Shown: piece after piece, positions 47,821-58,950 of the stretch
Layout: each line of letters starts with the position of its first letter
Position numbering within the stretch: the first letter of the stretch is position 1
Assembly: GCF_013415305.1 (NCBI RefSeq)
Contig: NZ_JACBXU010000001.1
Location: forward strand, 124,001-188,000
Direction of reading: 5' to 3'
Origin: Pantoea sp. WMus005
GTDB lineage: Bacteria; Pseudomonadota; Gammaproteobacteria; Enterobacterales; Enterobacteriaceae
DNA: 64,000 nt
Notes under the pieces: generated by a model
Told to the model about the DNA's origin: nothing
The model's database searches: none
What the model saw: only the letters and a program-made list of their open reading frames with translations
Program-made: the position numbers and the translations under genes

Positions 47821-48072
47821 ATGAATGGCCCTGTTCTGAGTGCGGGAATTATAAGAGCGCAGTAACGTAACGCAAATGATCCCGCTCCTGTTTATCGCAC
47901 AGGACGTAACACATCGCACACAAAATGACCGCGACTGACATTTCCCAGGATGCGCTACCGTTTTACGGTTAAAAAAGGGACAGTTTTACATCGTCCCGAT
48001 GTTGCTTTTCATTGCAGCGTTAATAATCCCTTCAGTCATCAGCTCAACCCCTCTCAGATTAAGGAGCATCCA

Positions 48073-48345
48073 ATGAAAAAGCTGAATGCTGTACTGGCGG
48101 GTGCATTACTGTCTACCGCCTCATTGACGACTTTCGCCGCCGCGCCCGTCGACCACTCTCAGGCGCAGGGCATGCAGAGCATCGGTAGCGTGTCGGTCTC
48201 GGGCGTTCGCGGCTCACTGGACGATGCTAACCGTCAGTTGTCGCAAAAAGCGGAAGAAATGGGCGCCAGCCATTACCGTGTTATTGGTGTCGATAATCCA
48301 GGCGATTCCAGCCTGTGGAGCGGCACCGCAGAGATTTATCGCTAA
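48073..48345 (+). CDS. YdgH/BhsA/McbA-like DUF1471 periplasmic protein
   Basis: The 90-residue protein has a signal peptide cleaved after FAA (about residue 23) and one DUF1471 domain: QSIGSVSVSGVRGSLDDANRQLSQKAEEMGASHYRVIGV. Relatives such as BhsA, McbA and YahO respond to envelope or biofilm stress, but this one is not assigned. AAGGAG lies seven bases before the ATG. A strong terminator follows. Confidence 0.85.
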   Translation: MKKLNAVLAGALLSTASLTTFAAAPVDHSQAQGMQSIGSVSVSGVRGSLDDANRQLSQKAEEMGASHYRVIGVDNPGDSSLWSGTAEIYR

Positions 48346-48378
48346 CCCAACCCGCCTGTTTCCATCCCTGTAGCTTTT

Positions 48379-48405
48379 ACCGGCCTGAAAATGGCCGGTT
48401 TTTTT
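48379..48405 (+). terminator. Terminator after the DUF1471 gene
   Basis: ACCGGCC pairs with GGCCGGT around a seven-base loop, followed by TTTTTTT, 33 bases after the stop. Confidence 0.88.
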
Positions 48406-48513
48406 GTTTTTGTGCATCAGGATGGATTCTTACAAATCAGCCTGTGCATCTGCCCGGTATATTTTGCTTCGTTCTTGCAGAACGGGTAGGATTCATCGCC
48501 GTAAATTCCCGCG

Positions 48514-48538
48514 TTGCCCGGCACTCACTCACGGGCAA
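48514..48538 (+). promoter_or_regulatory. Hairpin in the ansP leader
   Basis: TTGCCCG and CGGGCAA pair perfectly around an 11-base loop, in the leader about 90 bases before the ansP start. A regulatory role is possible but unproven. Confidence 0.3.
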
Positions 48539-48625
48539 AGGCACAGAGGAAAATCCCCCAGTTTGCAGGACGTTACGTTCGCACTGGGGAGACGACGACT
48601 GATGGTCCGGACAAACAGGAATGCT

Positions 48626-50122
48626 ATGAAATCTAAAAAGAAAACCCCAAGTGAGATGCGCGCTGCGAAACGCCGCTGGCTGAACTCTCACGATGCTGGC
48701 TACCAGAAAGCGATGGGTAACCGTCACGTGCAGATGATTGCGATTGGCGGTGCTATTGGCACCGGTTTGTTCCTGGGTGCAGGTGGCCGTTTGCAGGCTG
48801 CTGGCCCCGCCTTAGCCATCATCTATCTGGTGTGTGGCATCTTCTCCTTCTTCATTCTGCGTGCACTGGGCGAACTGGTTTTACACCGTCCCAGCAGTGG
48901 CAGTTTCGTCTCCTACGCCCGCGAATTCCTGGGTGAGAAAGCCTCCTACGTGGCGGGCTGGATGTACTTCGTTAACTGGGCAATGACCGGCATCGTCGAC
49001 ATTACTGCCGTTGCGCTTTACATGCATTACTGGGGCGCGTTTGGTGATGTGCCACAGTGGGTGTTCGCCCTGGGCGCGCTGGCGATTGTCGGCACGATGA
49101 ACATGATCGGCGTTAAGTGGTTTGCTGAGATGGAGTTCTGGTTCGCGCTGGTGAAAGTGCTGGCGATTGTCATCTTCCTGGTCGTGGGCGTGGTGTTCCT
49201 TGGCACCGGCAAACCACTGGATGGCAACAGCACCGGCTTCCATCTGATCACCGATAACGGTGGTATGTTCCCGCACGGCTTACTGCCGGCGCTGGTGCTG
49301 ATTCAGGGCGTGGTGTTCGCCTTTGCCTCTATCGAACTGGTAGGTACGGCAGCCGGCGAATGTAAAGACCCGAAAACCATGCTGCCGAAAGCGATCAACA
49401 GTGTGATCTGGCGTATCGGCCTGTTCTACGTTGGCTCTGTGGTCCTGCTGGTGCTGCTGCTGCCATGGAACGCCTATCAGGCGGGTCAAAGTCCGTTTGT
49501 GACCTTCTTCTCTAAGCTAGGTGTGCCTTACGTGGGCAGCATCATGAACATCGTCGTTCTGAGCGCGGCGCTCTCCAGCCTGAACTCCGGCCTCTACTCG
49601 ACCGGACGTATTCTGCGCTCTATGTCGATGGGCGGCTCTGCACCGAAATTCATGTCTAAGATGAACGGTCAGCAGGTGCCTTATGCCGGTATTCTGGTGA
49701 CCATCGCCGTTTATGTGATTGGCGTAGTCCTTAACTACTATGTGCCTTCTCAGGTGTTTGAGATCGTACTGAACGTTGCCTCGCTGGGCATCATCTCTTC
49801 CTGGGCCTTTATCGTGGTTTGCCAGCTGCGTCTGCGCAAAGCGATTAAAGAAGGTAAGGCGGATGATGTCAGCTTCAAGCTGCCAGGTGCACCGTTTACC
49901 TCATGGCTGACGCTGCTGTTCCTGTTCAGCGTGTTAGTCCTGATGGCGTTTGACTACCCGAATGGGACTTACACCATCGCCTCCATTCCGCTGATTGCGT
50001 TGTTACTGGTGCTGGGATGGTTTGGCGTGCGTAAGCGTGTGCATGCCATAGCTGAGACCGAACAGGATCATCACGAAGAGGAACCTCAGCCGACCCGACT
50101 GGCTGACGACACCTCACACTAA
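48626..50122 (+). CDS. ansP: L-asparagine permease AnsP
   Basis: The 498-residue APC-family amino-acid/H+ symporter of the inner membrane has about 12 helices and the signature [21 protein letters not shown] in helix 1. It matches E. coli AnsP throughout ([60 protein letters not shown]). The start is set at ATG 48626, with AGGA five to eight bases upstream; an in-frame ATG at 48602 is an alternative. It stands alone, followed by a strong terminator. Confidence 0.95.
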   Translation: MKSKKKTPSEMRAAKRRWLNSHDAGYQKAMGNRHVQMIAIGGAIGTGLFLGAGGRLQAAGPALAIIYLVCGIFSFFILRALGELVLHRPSSGSFVSYAREFLGEKASYVAGWMYFVNWAMTGIVDITAVALYMHYWGAFGDVPQWVFALGALAIVGTMNMIGVKWFAEMEFWFALVKVLAIVIFLVVGVVFLGTGKPLDGNSTGFHLITDNGGMFPHGLLPALVLIQGVVFAFASIELVGTAAGECKDPKTMLPKAINSVIWRIGLFYVGSVVLLVLLLPWNAYQAGQSPFVTFFSKLGVPYVGSIMNIVVLSAALSSLNSGLYSTGRILRSMSMGGSAPKFMSKMNGQQVPYAGILVTIAVYVIGVVLNYYVPSQVFEIVLNVASLGIISSWAFIVVCQLRLRKAIKEGKADDVSFKLPGAPFTSWLTLLFLFSVLVLMAFDYPNGTYTIASIPLIALLLVLGWFGVRKRVHAIAETEQDHHEEEPQPTRLADDTSH

Positions 50123-50143
50123 TAAGTTCTGTAGCGATCAGGC

Positions 50144-50169
50144 CAGCCTCCGGGCTGGCTTTTTTTTGG
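50144..50169 (+). terminator. Terminator of ansP
   Basis: GCCAGCC pairs with GGCTGGC around a short loop and runs into TTTTTTTT, 22 bases after the ansP stop. Confidence 0.92.
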
Positions 50170-50264
50170 CCGGAAATCGACACTTCAGAGTGCGAATTAG
50201 GATAGTTTTCTCATCGGCTTACCCCTATGATGAACGACTCCCTTTATGCGGTAGCGGAGTCTTC

Positions 50265-50843
50265 ATGTCGTTTAAGATCAATATCATCAAAGATAAACTC
50301 CTGTCTGAAAACTGGTTTGTGCTGCGTAACTACACCTATGACATCACCGATCGCCGTGGCGAGGTTATTCGCCATAAACGCGAAGTCTACGATCGCGGAA
50401 ACGGGGCGACCATCCTGCTTTATAACCGTGAAAAGAACAGCGTCGTACTGACTCGCCAGTTCCGTATTGCTACTTACGTCAACGGTAACGACGGTGGCAT
50501 GTTAATCGAAGCCTGTGCGGGACTGCTGGACAACGACTCCCCGGAAGATTGCATCCGCAAAGAGGCGATTGAAGAGACCGGGTATGCGGTGGGCGAGGTG
50601 GAAAAACTCTATGCCTGCTATATGTCGCCGGGCGGCGTAACCGAACTGATCCACTTTTTCGCGGCCGAATATAATGAATCGCTGCGTGACAACGCAGGCG
50701 GGGGTGTCGAAGATGAGTCAATCGACGTGCTGGAGCTGCGTTTCCCTGATGCACTGGCGATGGTTGCTGATGGCCGCATTCGCGACGGCAAAACCATTAT
50801 GCTGCTACAGCATGCGCAGATTGCTGGCTGGCTGAAGCCATAG
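50265..50843 (+). CDS. nudK: GDP-mannose hydrolase NudK
   Basis: The 192-residue Nudix hydrolase cleaves GDP-mannose to GMP and mannose-1-phosphate in E. coli. The Nudix box lies around residues 86-107 ([13 protein letters not shown]), with metal-binding Glu residues. It begins [26 protein letters not shown], as NudK does. ATG 50265 is preceded by GCGGAG. It stands alone. Confidence 0.92.
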   Translation: MSFKINIIKDKLLSENWFVLRNYTYDITDRRGEVIRHKREVYDRGNGATILLYNREKNSVVLTRQFRIATYVNGNDGGMLIEACAGLLDNDSPEDCIRKEAIEETGYAVGEVEKLYACYMSPGGVTELIHFFAAEYNESLRDNAGGGVEDESIDVLELRFPDALAMVADGRIRDGKTIMLLQHAQIAGWLKP

Positions 50844-51032
50844 AAAAACGTGCTGTAAAACCTGTTGCCGCGCGACAGTGTTGAAAGGGGATGGGTGAGG
50901 CTTTATCCACTTTATGCACGATTTTTAAGCAGTTAACGGCGCTTTTTGCACAGGTTCACAGAATGCGGACCCTGGCAGACCCGTTGATGCGCTATCCTCT
51001 CCACTCTGGGTATTCGGGGATCGATCTTCTTA

Positions 51033-52106
51033 ATGTCGTATTGGATGAAATCGCTGTGGCTGTTGCCGTCTCTGTGGGTTGCCTGTGTTCAGGCGGAACC
51101 GTTGCAAAAGTCATTCAACGACTGGCAAATCACCTGCAATAACGAAGCCTTTTGCGTGGCGCGCAATATTCCCGGCGACAAAGGGCTGGTGATGACGATT
51201 TCGCGCCATGCGGGCGTCAACGATCGTCCCTTGCTGCGAATCGATTACGGTAGTGCCTACAGCGGTGCGCTGCCTGGCGGTCCGCTTCAGGATAACCTGC
51301 TGCTCGACCAGCGCCGCCTGAAACCCGACCTCAAACACTGGACGGTAGAACCCCATCATCTCGCTACCAGCAATGCCATCGCCATTGATGAGTTCCTGGA
51401 TCTGGTGATGGAGGCGAAAACCCTGCAGCTCACCTTTGATCCTGATGCGCTGATCTCGCTGCGCGGCATGAAAGCTGCCCTGTTGCTGATGGATGACACC
51501 CAGGGGCGGGTCAACAGCCTGAGCGCGTGGATCAAGCGTGGCGACCGTGCCAGCTGGGACGTTCCGCCGCCGCCTGCGCTGCCGCCCTTGCCACCTGCGG
51601 TTGCCCCGCCTGCGGCACTAACGCGTGATGAGACCAGCGGACTCATTGATTACGGAACCTGGCGGGTCAATACCGATTCCTGCTCACTCGATCCGCTACG
51701 CCGGGAAGTCAGCGTTGCCCCCCTCACCGACCAGCGCGCGTTGCTGCTGGTGAGTTGTGAAATGGGGGCATATAACGTGATCGACCTGGCGTTTGAGGTG
51801 ACGCGCAGCCAGCCTTACGTGGCGAGAGGCATCACCTTAACCCTGCCGTTTACACCGCCGGGTGCCAGTGATCGACAGCTTGAGCTGATTAACGCCGAGT
51901 ATGATGCGGCCAGCGGCCAGCTTTACACCTTTGGTAAAGGACGGGGACTGGGTGACTGTGGCAGCGCGACACGCTGGCAGTTTGATGGCACACGTTTTGT
52001 GTTAGCAGAGTATGCAGAAGAGTCGACCTGTGACGCCTGGCACAGCAGTGATGACTGGCCAACCCTGTGGGTCAGCCAGTCTGACGGTAGCGTACAGCAG
52101 CGTTAG
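51033..52106 (+). CDS. DUF1176 secreted protein
   Basis: The 357-residue protein has a signal peptide cleaved after VQA (about residue 21). Its mature N-terminus (EPLQKSFNDWQITCNNEAFCVARNI) matches the DUF1176 family. A Pro-rich linker (PPPPALPPLPPAVAPPAALT, about 183-203) joins two halves. Six or more Cys residues suggest disulfides in the periplasm. Function is unknown. ATG 51033 and ATG 51045 are both possible starts with no good ribosome site. The last four bases overlap the convergent ampH. Confidence 0.82.
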   Translation: MSYWMKSLWLLPSLWVACVQAEPLQKSFNDWQITCNNEAFCVARNIPGDKGLVMTISRHAGVNDRPLLRIDYGSAYSGALPGGPLQDNLLLDQRRLKPDLKHWTVEPHHLATSNAIAIDEFLDLVMEAKTLQLTFDPDALISLRGMKAALLLMDDTQGRVNSLSAWIKRGDRASWDVPPPPALPPLPPAVAPPAALTRDETSGLIDYGTWRVNTDSCSLDPLRREVSVAPLTDQRALLLVSCEMGAYNVIDLAFEVTRSQPYVARGITLTLPFTPPGASDRQLELINAEYDAASGQLYTFGKGRGLGDCGSATRWQFDGTRFVLAEYAEESTCDAWHSSDDWPTLWVSQSDGSVQQR

Positions 52107-53266
52107 GGAATGGCCTGTACCATCATCGGTGAGCCAAGCTGGTTACCGACCAGTTCAGCCAGCATATTGTTCACGCCGTCGCTCATTGGCGTAAAGCGGG
52201 TCAGCGGCGAGCGCGTCACCACCACAAAAACCCCCACGTTATGCTGCGGCACCATCGCCATATAGGTGATGAACCCGCCGCCGCCGCCGGTTTTCTGAAT
52301 GATGCCAGGGCGACCATTTTTCGGTCCCATAAAGACCCAGCCCATGCCCAGCGCATCCGCTTTACCTGGCACGTCCATGCCTTCTACTTTGTTCAGCTGA
52401 TCGCGACGATAAATCAGTGTCTGAAGCCGATCGATCTGTGGCGTGCGATGGTTAACTGAAGAGTTAAGGAACTGCTGCATCCAGCGGCCCATATCATCCG
52501 GCGTGGAGTACACACCACCGCTGCCAATGGCCGCCAGGGTGTTATTGCACGGACTGGCTCCTTTTTCCGCCACCATCAGGCGTCCGCACTGCTCAGGCGA
52601 TGGCGTAAAGGTGGTGTCTTTCATGCCGAGCGGACGGGTAATCAACTGCTGAAACAGCGCCGGGTAGGGCGTACCAGCGGCGCGTGACAGCGCATCACTC
52701 AGCAGATCGTAGCCCAGGTTGGAGTAGGCGGCACTGCTGCCTGGCGCCGCTTTAAGGTTTGCGCGCGCCAGCCACGCCCAGCGTTCGTTCTTCGTCGGCC
52801 AGACAAACACCGGACGCTGCGCTTTGCCGCCAGGCTGTTCGCGCGGCAGGCCGCTGGTGTGGGTCGAGAGATTAATCAGGCGAATCGGCTGTCCATTGTA
52901 AGTGGGTACACGTGCTCCCGGCGGCGCATATTTACTCAGGGGATCGTCGAGGCGAATTTTTCCGCGCTCAGCCATCTTCACCATCACTTCACTGGTCATC
53001 AGCTTACTCAGTGAGGCGATGCGAATCAGCGAATCTTTCTGCGGACGGATATTGTTACCGGGACGGGTTTCACCGAAGCTGGCGAACACCCGCTGATTGC
53101 CATCAATCGCCACCAGCGCCATGCCGGTTGCACCGCTGCCATAAAAGATATGTTCCGCATAGCGATCAACAATCTGAGAGGCCAGTAGTGGATCGGGCGC
53201 GACCTGCGCCATGCTTTTTAAAGGAAGCAGTGAAACCATCAGGGCCAGTAAATAGGGGGTGCGCAT
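52103..53266 (-). CDS. ampH: D-alanyl-D-alanine carboxypeptidase/endopeptidase AmpH
   Basis: AmpH is a class C beta-lactamase-like penicillin-binding protein that trims peptidoglycan. The 387-residue protein has a signal peptide and the serine motif SLSKL (S-x-x-K). The second motif is YSNLG (Y-x-N), and KTGGGGGF is the KTG box. Long identical stretches to E. coli AmpH (PPGARVPTYNGQP, PRPLGMKDTTFTPSPEQC) fix the identity. The start at 53266 has no strong ribosome site; the frame continues to 53320. Confidence 0.93.
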   Translation of the reverse strand: MRTPYLLALMVSLLPLKSMAQVAPDPLLASQIVDRYAEHIFYGSGATGMALVAIDGNQRVFASFGETRPGNNIRPQKDSLIRIASLSKLMTSEVMVKMAERGKIRLDDPLSKYAPPGARVPTYNGQPIRLINLSTHTSGLPREQPGGKAQRPVFVWPTKNERWAWLARANLKAAPGSSAAYSNLGYDLLSDALSRAAGTPYPALFQQLITRPLGMKDTTFTPSPEQCGRLMVAEKGASPCNNTLAAIGSGGVYSTPDDMGRWMQQFLNSSVNHRTPQIDRLQTLIYRRDQLNKVEGMDVPGKADALGMGWVFMGPKNGRPGIIQKTGGGGGFITYMAMVPQHNVGVFVVVTRSPLTRFTPMSDGVNNMLAELVGNQLGSPMMVQAIP

Positions 53267-53493
53267 GTTCAACGGAAGTGGCTTCGCTATAAATATCGGA
53301 AGAAATCTGCCTTCACTCATGGGGAGACACCCGGTCGGCGAACCGCTTTATCCCGGCAGGAACAACAGCAGGTACAGACGGACAGTCAGTGCACAGGCAG
53401 CATTAAGTATGACGGCTCTATAGTAATGAGTTTGCGCAGGGCGGGAAGAGGGGAATAAAGATATTTTTCTGTTTCGGGCTATAGGATGAAATG

Positions 53494-53519
53494 GCCCTTC
53501 CCGGTAAACCGGGAAGGGC
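53494..53519 (-). terminator. Terminator of talA-tktB
   Basis: GCCCTTCCCGG and CCGGGAAGGGC form a perfect 11-bp stem with a four-base loop, eight bases after the tktB stop on the minus strand. The downstream T tract is modest. Confidence 0.8.
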
Positions 53520-53526
53520 AGAGGCA

Positions 53527-55527
53527 TTAAACTGGCTTGAGTAATGCTTCAGCGTGGCTGACGATATTCTCTACCGTGAAGCCAAACTCGGCGAACAGCT
53601 GACTGGCCGGGGCTGACTCACCAAAGGTCGTCATGCCGACAATCGCGCCATCCAGACCGACATACTTGAACCAGTAGTCAGCAATACCCGCTTCGACTGC
53701 CACACGCGCTTTCACGCCACTCGGCAGCACAGATTCGCGGTAAGCGGCATCCTGCGCATCGAACAGGTCAGTTGAAGGCAGTGAAACCACCCGCACCTTG
53801 TGACCGCCCGTAGTGAGCTTCTCTGCTGCACCCAGGGTGATCTCAATTTCTGAACCGGTCGCGATCAGAATCACGTCTGGTGTACCGTCGCAATCCTTCA
53901 GCACGTAGCCGCCGCGTTTGATGTTTTCGATCTGCTCCGGGGTACGCTCCGGCTGCAGCAGATTCTGACGGGAGAGGATCAGCGCGGTCGGGCCGTGATG
54001 GCGCTCGACAGCGGCTTTCCACGCCACTGCGGTTTCAACCTGGTCACAAGGACGCCATACGCTCATGTTTGGCGTCAGACGCAGGCTGGCAATCTGCTCA
54101 ACCGGCTGGTGCGTCGGACCGTCTTCGCCCAGACCGATAGAGTCATGGGTGTAGACCAGAATCTGACGTGCCTTCATTAATGCCGCCATACGCGCCGCGT
54201 TACGCGCATATTCGACAAACATCAGGAAGGTCGCAGTGTAAGGAACGAAACCGCCGTGGTGCGCGATACCGTTACCAATCGCCGTCATACCAAATTCACG
54301 CACGCCGTAGTGAATGTAGTTACCGGCTGGGTCCTCTTTGATCGATTTGGAGCCTGACCAGATAGTAAGGTTACTTGGTGCCAGGTCAGCAGAACCGCCC
54401 AGGAATTCCGGCAGCATTTTGCCGTACGCTTCCAGCGAATTCTGTGATGCTTTACGGCTGGCGATTTTCTGCGGATTAGCCTGCAACTCCTGAATGAAAC
54501 GGGTCGCTTCGGTTTCCCAGTTGGCAGGCATTTCGCCATTCATGCGGCGCTCATACTCTTTCGCCAGCTCTGGATGGGCTTCCTTATAAGCGGCAAATTT
54601 TGCGTCCCAGGCTTTTTCACGTTCAGCACCCGCTGCTTTGGCATCCCACTGCTGATAGATGTCAGCCGGGATTTCAAATGCCGGATAGTTCCAGCCGAGC
54701 TGCTTACGGGTCAGGGCAACTTCGGCCTCACCCAGCGCCGCGCCGTGCGACTCTTCTTTACCAGCTTTGTTCGGGGAACCGAAACCGATAATGGTGCGGC
54801 AGATGATCAGTGAAGGCTTATCGGTGACGCTCTGCGCTTCCTTGATTGCCTGACGAATTGCATCGGCGTCATGCCCGTCGATGTCGCCAATCACATGCCA
54901 GTTATAGGACTCAAAGCGTTTGTGAGTGTCGTCGGTAAACCAGCCTTCGGTCTCGCCATCGATTGAAATACCGTTATGGTCGTAGAAGCCGATCAGTTTG
55001 CCAAGACCCAGGGTGCCCGCCAGTGAACAGACTTCGTGCGAGATCCCTTCCATCAGACAGCCATCGCCCATAAACACATAGGTGTGGTGATCGACGATTT
55101 CATGGTCCGGACGGTTAAACTGTGCGGCCAGCGTGCGTTCTGCAATCGCCAGACCTACGGCGTTTGCCAGTCCCTGACCCAGCGGGCCGGTGGTGGTTTC
55201 AACGCCAGGCGTGTAGCCGATTTCCGGGTGGCCCGGCGTTTTAGAGTGCAGCTGACGGAAATTTTTCAGCTCTTCAATCGGCAGGTCATAACCGCTGAGA
55301 TGCAGCAGGCTATAAAGCAGCATCGAGCCGTGGCCGTTGGAAAGGATAAAGCGGTCACGATCAAGCCATGCGGGATTGGTCGGATTGTGCTGGAGGAAGT
55401 CGCGCCACAACACTTCGGCGATATCGGCCATACCCATCGGCGCACCGGGGTGGCCTGAATTTGCCTTCTGGACTGCATCCATGCTCAGTGCACGAATCGC
55501 GTTTGCCAACTCTCTGCGTGAGGACAT
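53527..55527 (-). CDS. tktB: Transketolase TktB
   Basis: Transketolase moves two-carbon units in the pentose phosphate pathway using thiamine diphosphate. The 666-residue protein begins [20 protein letters not shown], with the ThDP motif [25 protein letters not shown] and conserved His residues in [13 protein letters not shown] and [17 protein letters not shown] segments. Its linkage to talA identifies it as the tktB copy rather than tktA. It is the second gene of the operon, 57 bases after talA with a hairpin between. Confidence 0.95.
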   Translation of the reverse strand: MSSRRELANAIRALSMDAVQKANSGHPGAPMGMADIAEVLWRDFLQHNPTNPAWLDRDRFILSNGHGSMLLYSLLHLSGYDLPIEELKNFRQLHSKTPGHPEIGYTPGVETTTGPLGQGLANAVGLAIAERTLAAQFNRPDHEIVDHHTYVFMGDGCLMEGISHEVCSLAGTLGLGKLIGFYDHNGISIDGETEGWFTDDTHKRFESYNWHVIGDIDGHDADAIRQAIKEAQSVTDKPSLIICRTIIGFGSPNKAGKEESHGAALGEAEVALTRKQLGWNYPAFEIPADIYQQWDAKAAGAEREKAWDAKFAAYKEAHPELAKEYERRMNGEMPANWETEATRFIQELQANPQKIASRKASQNSLEAYGKMLPEFLGGSADLAPSNLTIWSGSKSIKEDPAGNYIHYGVREFGMTAIGNGIAHHGGFVPYTATFLMFVEYARNAARMAALMKARQILVYTHDSIGLGEDGPTHQPVEQIASLRLTPNMSVWRPCDQVETAVAWKAAVERHHGPTALILSRQNLLQPERTPEQIENIKRGGYVLKDCDGTPDVILIATGSEIEITLGAAEKLTTGGHKVRVVSLPSTDLFDAQDAAYRESVLPSGVKARVAVEAGIADYWFKYVGLDGAIVGMTTFGESAPASQLFAEFGFTVENIVSHAEALLKPV

Positions 55528-55551
55528 AAAGTTCTCCCTTGTTATGCATCA

Positions 55552-55570
55552 GGGCGGGAAAGTCCCGCCC
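55552..55570 (-). promoter_or_regulatory. Hairpin between talA and tktB
   Basis: GGGCGGGA and TCCCGCCC pair around a three-base loop in the 57-base gap between talA and tktB. It may stabilise the talA message or reduce read-through into tktB. Confidence 0.5.
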
Positions 55571-55584
55571 GACTAAAATGAAGA

Positions 55585-56535
55585 CTACAGGCGTGCGGCA
55601 AGCACATCTTCCAGCTTCTGCTGGTCAACCGCGAACTGGCGGATGCCGTCTGAGAGTTTTTCAACTGCCATCGGATCCTGGTTATGTTCCCAGCGGAACT
55701 CCGCTTCAGAGAGCGGCGACGGCTGATGGAAACCTTCGGTAGATGGCTCCAGCTTGCGCTCCAGCGGCGCATCGCTGTTCTGCAATTCTTCCAGCAGGTT
55801 CGGTGACAGGGTCAGGCGATCGCAGCCGGCCAGTGCCACAATCTGCTCCACTTTACGGAAGCTGGCACCCATGATGACGGTGCTGTAACGGTGCTTTTTA
55901 TAGTAATCGTAGATGCGACGTACAGATTTCACGCCAGGATCTTCATCCGCCACATAGGGTTCCATTGGCTTGCGTGAGTTGTACCAGTCGTAGATGCGGC
56001 CCACAAACGGCGAGATCAGGAACACGCCTGCTTCGGCACAGGCCCGCGCCTGGGCAAAGGAGAACAGCAGTGTCAGGTTGCACTTAATGCCATTTTTCTC
56101 CAGCTCTTCCGCCGCGCGGATGCCTTCCCAGGTCGAAGCCAGCTTGATCAGCACACGTGAGCGATCGATACCGTGCTCTTCGTACATGCGAATCAGTTTC
56201 TCTGCTTTGGTGACACACATGCCACGATCGAAGGAGAGGCGCGCATCCACTTCGGTCGAAACACGGCCCGGTATGCTCTTCAGGATTTCCATACCGAGGT
56301 TGATCGCCACTTTGTCGCTGGCGTTGATGATCTGTGTCTCTTTGCTGCCGCCCTGTTTTTTGGCGTACTCAATCGCGTCGTCCATCAGGTGTTTATACCC
56401 TTCGAGACCGGACGCTTTCAGAATGAGTGAGGGATTGGTGGTGGCGTCTTCCGGATGGTAATTACGAATCGATTCGATATCGCCACTGTCCGCCACCACT
56501 GTGGTGAACTGTTTTAGGGCTTCTAGCTGGTTCAT
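55585..56535 (-). CDS. talA: Transaldolase TalA
   Basis: TalA transfers a three-carbon unit in the pentose phosphate pathway. The 316-residue barrel has the Schiff-base Lys131 in [11 protein letters not shown] and the family phrases [11 protein letters not shown] and [10 protein letters not shown]. It is the first gene of talA-tktB, as in E. coli. GGAG precedes the ATG. The upstream 347-bp gap separates it from the end of hemF. Confidence 0.96.
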   Translation of the reverse strand: MNQLEALKQFTTVVADSGDIESIRNYHPEDATTNPSLILKASGLEGYKHLMDDAIEYAKKQGGSKETQIINASDKVAINLGMEILKSIPGRVSTEVDARLSFDRGMCVTKAEKLIRMYEEHGIDRSRVLIKLASTWEGIRAAEELEKNGIKCNLTLLFSFAQARACAEAGVFLISPFVGRIYDWYNSRKPMEPYVADEDPGVKSVRRIYDYYKKHRYSTVIMGASFRKVEQIVALAGCDRLTLSPNLLEELQNSDAPLERKLEPSTEGFHQPSPLSEAEFRWEHNQDPMAVEKLSDGIRQFAVDQQKLEDVLAARL

Positions 56536-56712
56536 CTCTAAACTCCTTGAAAAGAAAAATGAAAGCGAACAGGGAGCACCTCAGGCCTCGCAGCCGATCT
56601 GTGGCATGTTCTGCTACCGGTAACGCGAACCCATAACATTGCAACAGAGACTCTGTGATGGAAATGCGGTTTCTCTGATTGTTGCGCTGCGAGGCGGTGC
56701 GAAGGAGCCGTC

Positions 56713-56775
56713 ATGCGGTATTTACCGTGGGATGCGCCATATTCCACCTATAAGCATAGCAGTCAGGCGGAATGA
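56713..56775 (+). CDS. Candidate 20-residue ORF with a strong ribosome site
   Basis: ATG 56713 is preceded by GAAGGAG at ideal spacing and opens a 20-codon frame (MRYLPWDAPYSTYKHSSQAE) ending in TGA. It does not resemble a named small protein I recall. It is on the strand opposite talA and hemF, so it is not part of their mRNA. Coding is possible but unproven; only comparison with other genomes would decide. Confidence 0.25.
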   Translation: MRYLPWDAPYSTYKHSSQAE

Positions 56776-56841
56776 CGCAGGCCACACTGTAGCAATCTGT
56801 GCCCTGTCAATAATAAGAGGCCAGCCAGGCGGGTGGTAAGC

Positions 56842-56868
56842 GCAGCGCGGGGCGAAGGCCCGCGCTGC
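56842..56868 (-). terminator. GC-rich hairpin after hemF
   Basis: GCAGCGCGGG and CCCGCGCTGC form a perfect ten-base-pair stem around a seven-base loop, 14 bases past the hemF stop on the minus strand. No T tract follows. Confidence 0.5.
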
Positions 56869-56882
56869 AGCAGCAGAAGCAA

Positions 56883-57815
<933 letters not shown>

Positions 57816-57897
57816 TCAAAGTCTGACGCGATTATACGCAAAACCGCGCAGCTTGCATGAATGCGGCGCGTCGCCCGGCGTAAACACACGTCTCGAA

Positions 57898-58743
57898 TCA
57901 GGCGTTGCGGCGGTCAAACTCATCAAAGTAATTGACGATGCCGCTGGCAATCGCAGAGGCAATTTTCTGGCGAAACGCGGTAGTGCCGAGCAGCTGCTCT
58001 TCGCGCGGATTGGTAATAAAGGAGGTCTCGACCAGCACCGAGGGGATCGACGGTGACTTGAGCACCGCGAAGGCCGCCTGCTCGGTGTGCTGGCTGTGCA
58101 GATGGTGAACCGGACGGATCTGGTCCAGCACGTGTTTGCCCAGCGTCAGGCTGTTCTTGATCGTGTCGGTCTGCACCAGGTCGAACAGGATCTGCTGCAG
58201 ATAGTGATCCTGCTGCTGTGCTTTCACGCCGCCCAGTTTGTCTGCATCATTCTCGCGCTGTGACAGGTAACGTGCCATTGAGCTGCTGGCACCCCGGTTA
58301 GAGAGCGCGAACACGGAGGCACCGCTGGCATCGGGGCTGGTAAAACCGTCGGCATGAATCGACATAAAGAGATCGGCGCCGTGCTGATGGGCGATCTCTA
58401 CACGCTGATAGAGTGGAATAAAGTGGTCGCTGTCGCGGGTCAGGCGCACTTCAATGCGCGGATGGCTCTGCAACTGGCGTTGCACGTTGCCAGCGATCTC
58501 CAGAACGATATGTTTCTCTTCAGACCCTTCTTCGCCAACGGCTCCGGAATCGATGCCCCCATGGCCTGGGTCGATCATCACGATACGCTTACCGTTTTTC
58601 GCCGGTGGAGCCGGGCGGGTGTGATGGTTTGCCCCGGTAAGAGCCTTTTCTTTAGCCTGAACCGCGCGCGGCGATAAGATGGCGAGAGCCAGCCCGGAAA
58701 GCAGTAACTGGCGACGATGAATCAAACGTTTAAGCAGGTGCAT
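57898..58743 (-). CDS. amiA: N-acetylmuramoyl-L-alanine amidase AmiA
   Basis: AmiA splits peptidoglycan during septation. The 281-residue protein has a Tat signal with the twin-arginine pair in RRQLLLSGLALAILS (near residue 12) and the Amidase_3 domain from about 55. Zinc ligands are in IDPGHGGIDSGAVG and FMSIHADGF, and the catalytic Glu is in LVETSFITN. The domain keeps the regulatory helix region that EnvC releases. It is upstream of hemF. Confidence 0.95.
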   Translation of the reverse strand: MHLLKRLIHRRQLLLSGLALAILSPRAVQAKEKALTGANHHTRPAPPAKNGKRIVMIDPGHGGIDSGAVGEEGSEEKHIVLEIAGNVQRQLQSHPRIEVRLTRDSDHFIPLYQRVEIAHQHGADLFMSIHADGFTSPDASGASVFALSNRGASSSMARYLSQRENDADKLGGVKAQQQDHYLQQILFDLVQTDTIKNSLTLGKHVLDQIRPVHHLHSQHTEQAAFAVLKSPSIPSVLVETSFITNPREEQLLGTTAFRQKIASAIASGIVNYFDEFDRRNA

Positions 58744-58950
58744 GTACGGGTCCGGTAACAGGAATCTTGCCGGTGTTATAGCCTAAGCCTCTGTTCCCTG
58801 CGATCACAGAACCATTTCAGGGCATTACTTTGTATTGCAGGTCACGAACAGGAAATTTACGCTTTTTTATTTGTCGCCCGTCATGGAGGGTTGCGTGCAG
58901 CAGAGAATGCGTGATAATCAGCAAATTGTGCTTATTTGCAGGTAAAGAAG

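Larger units (their letters stand above)
56536..56882. other. Intergenic region between talA and hemF
   Basis: The 347-bp gap must carry the talA promoter on the minus strand. It contains a short plus-strand ORF with a strong ribosome site at 56713 (listed separately) and the hairpin after hemF at 56842-56868. I see no other gene. Confidence 0.5.
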
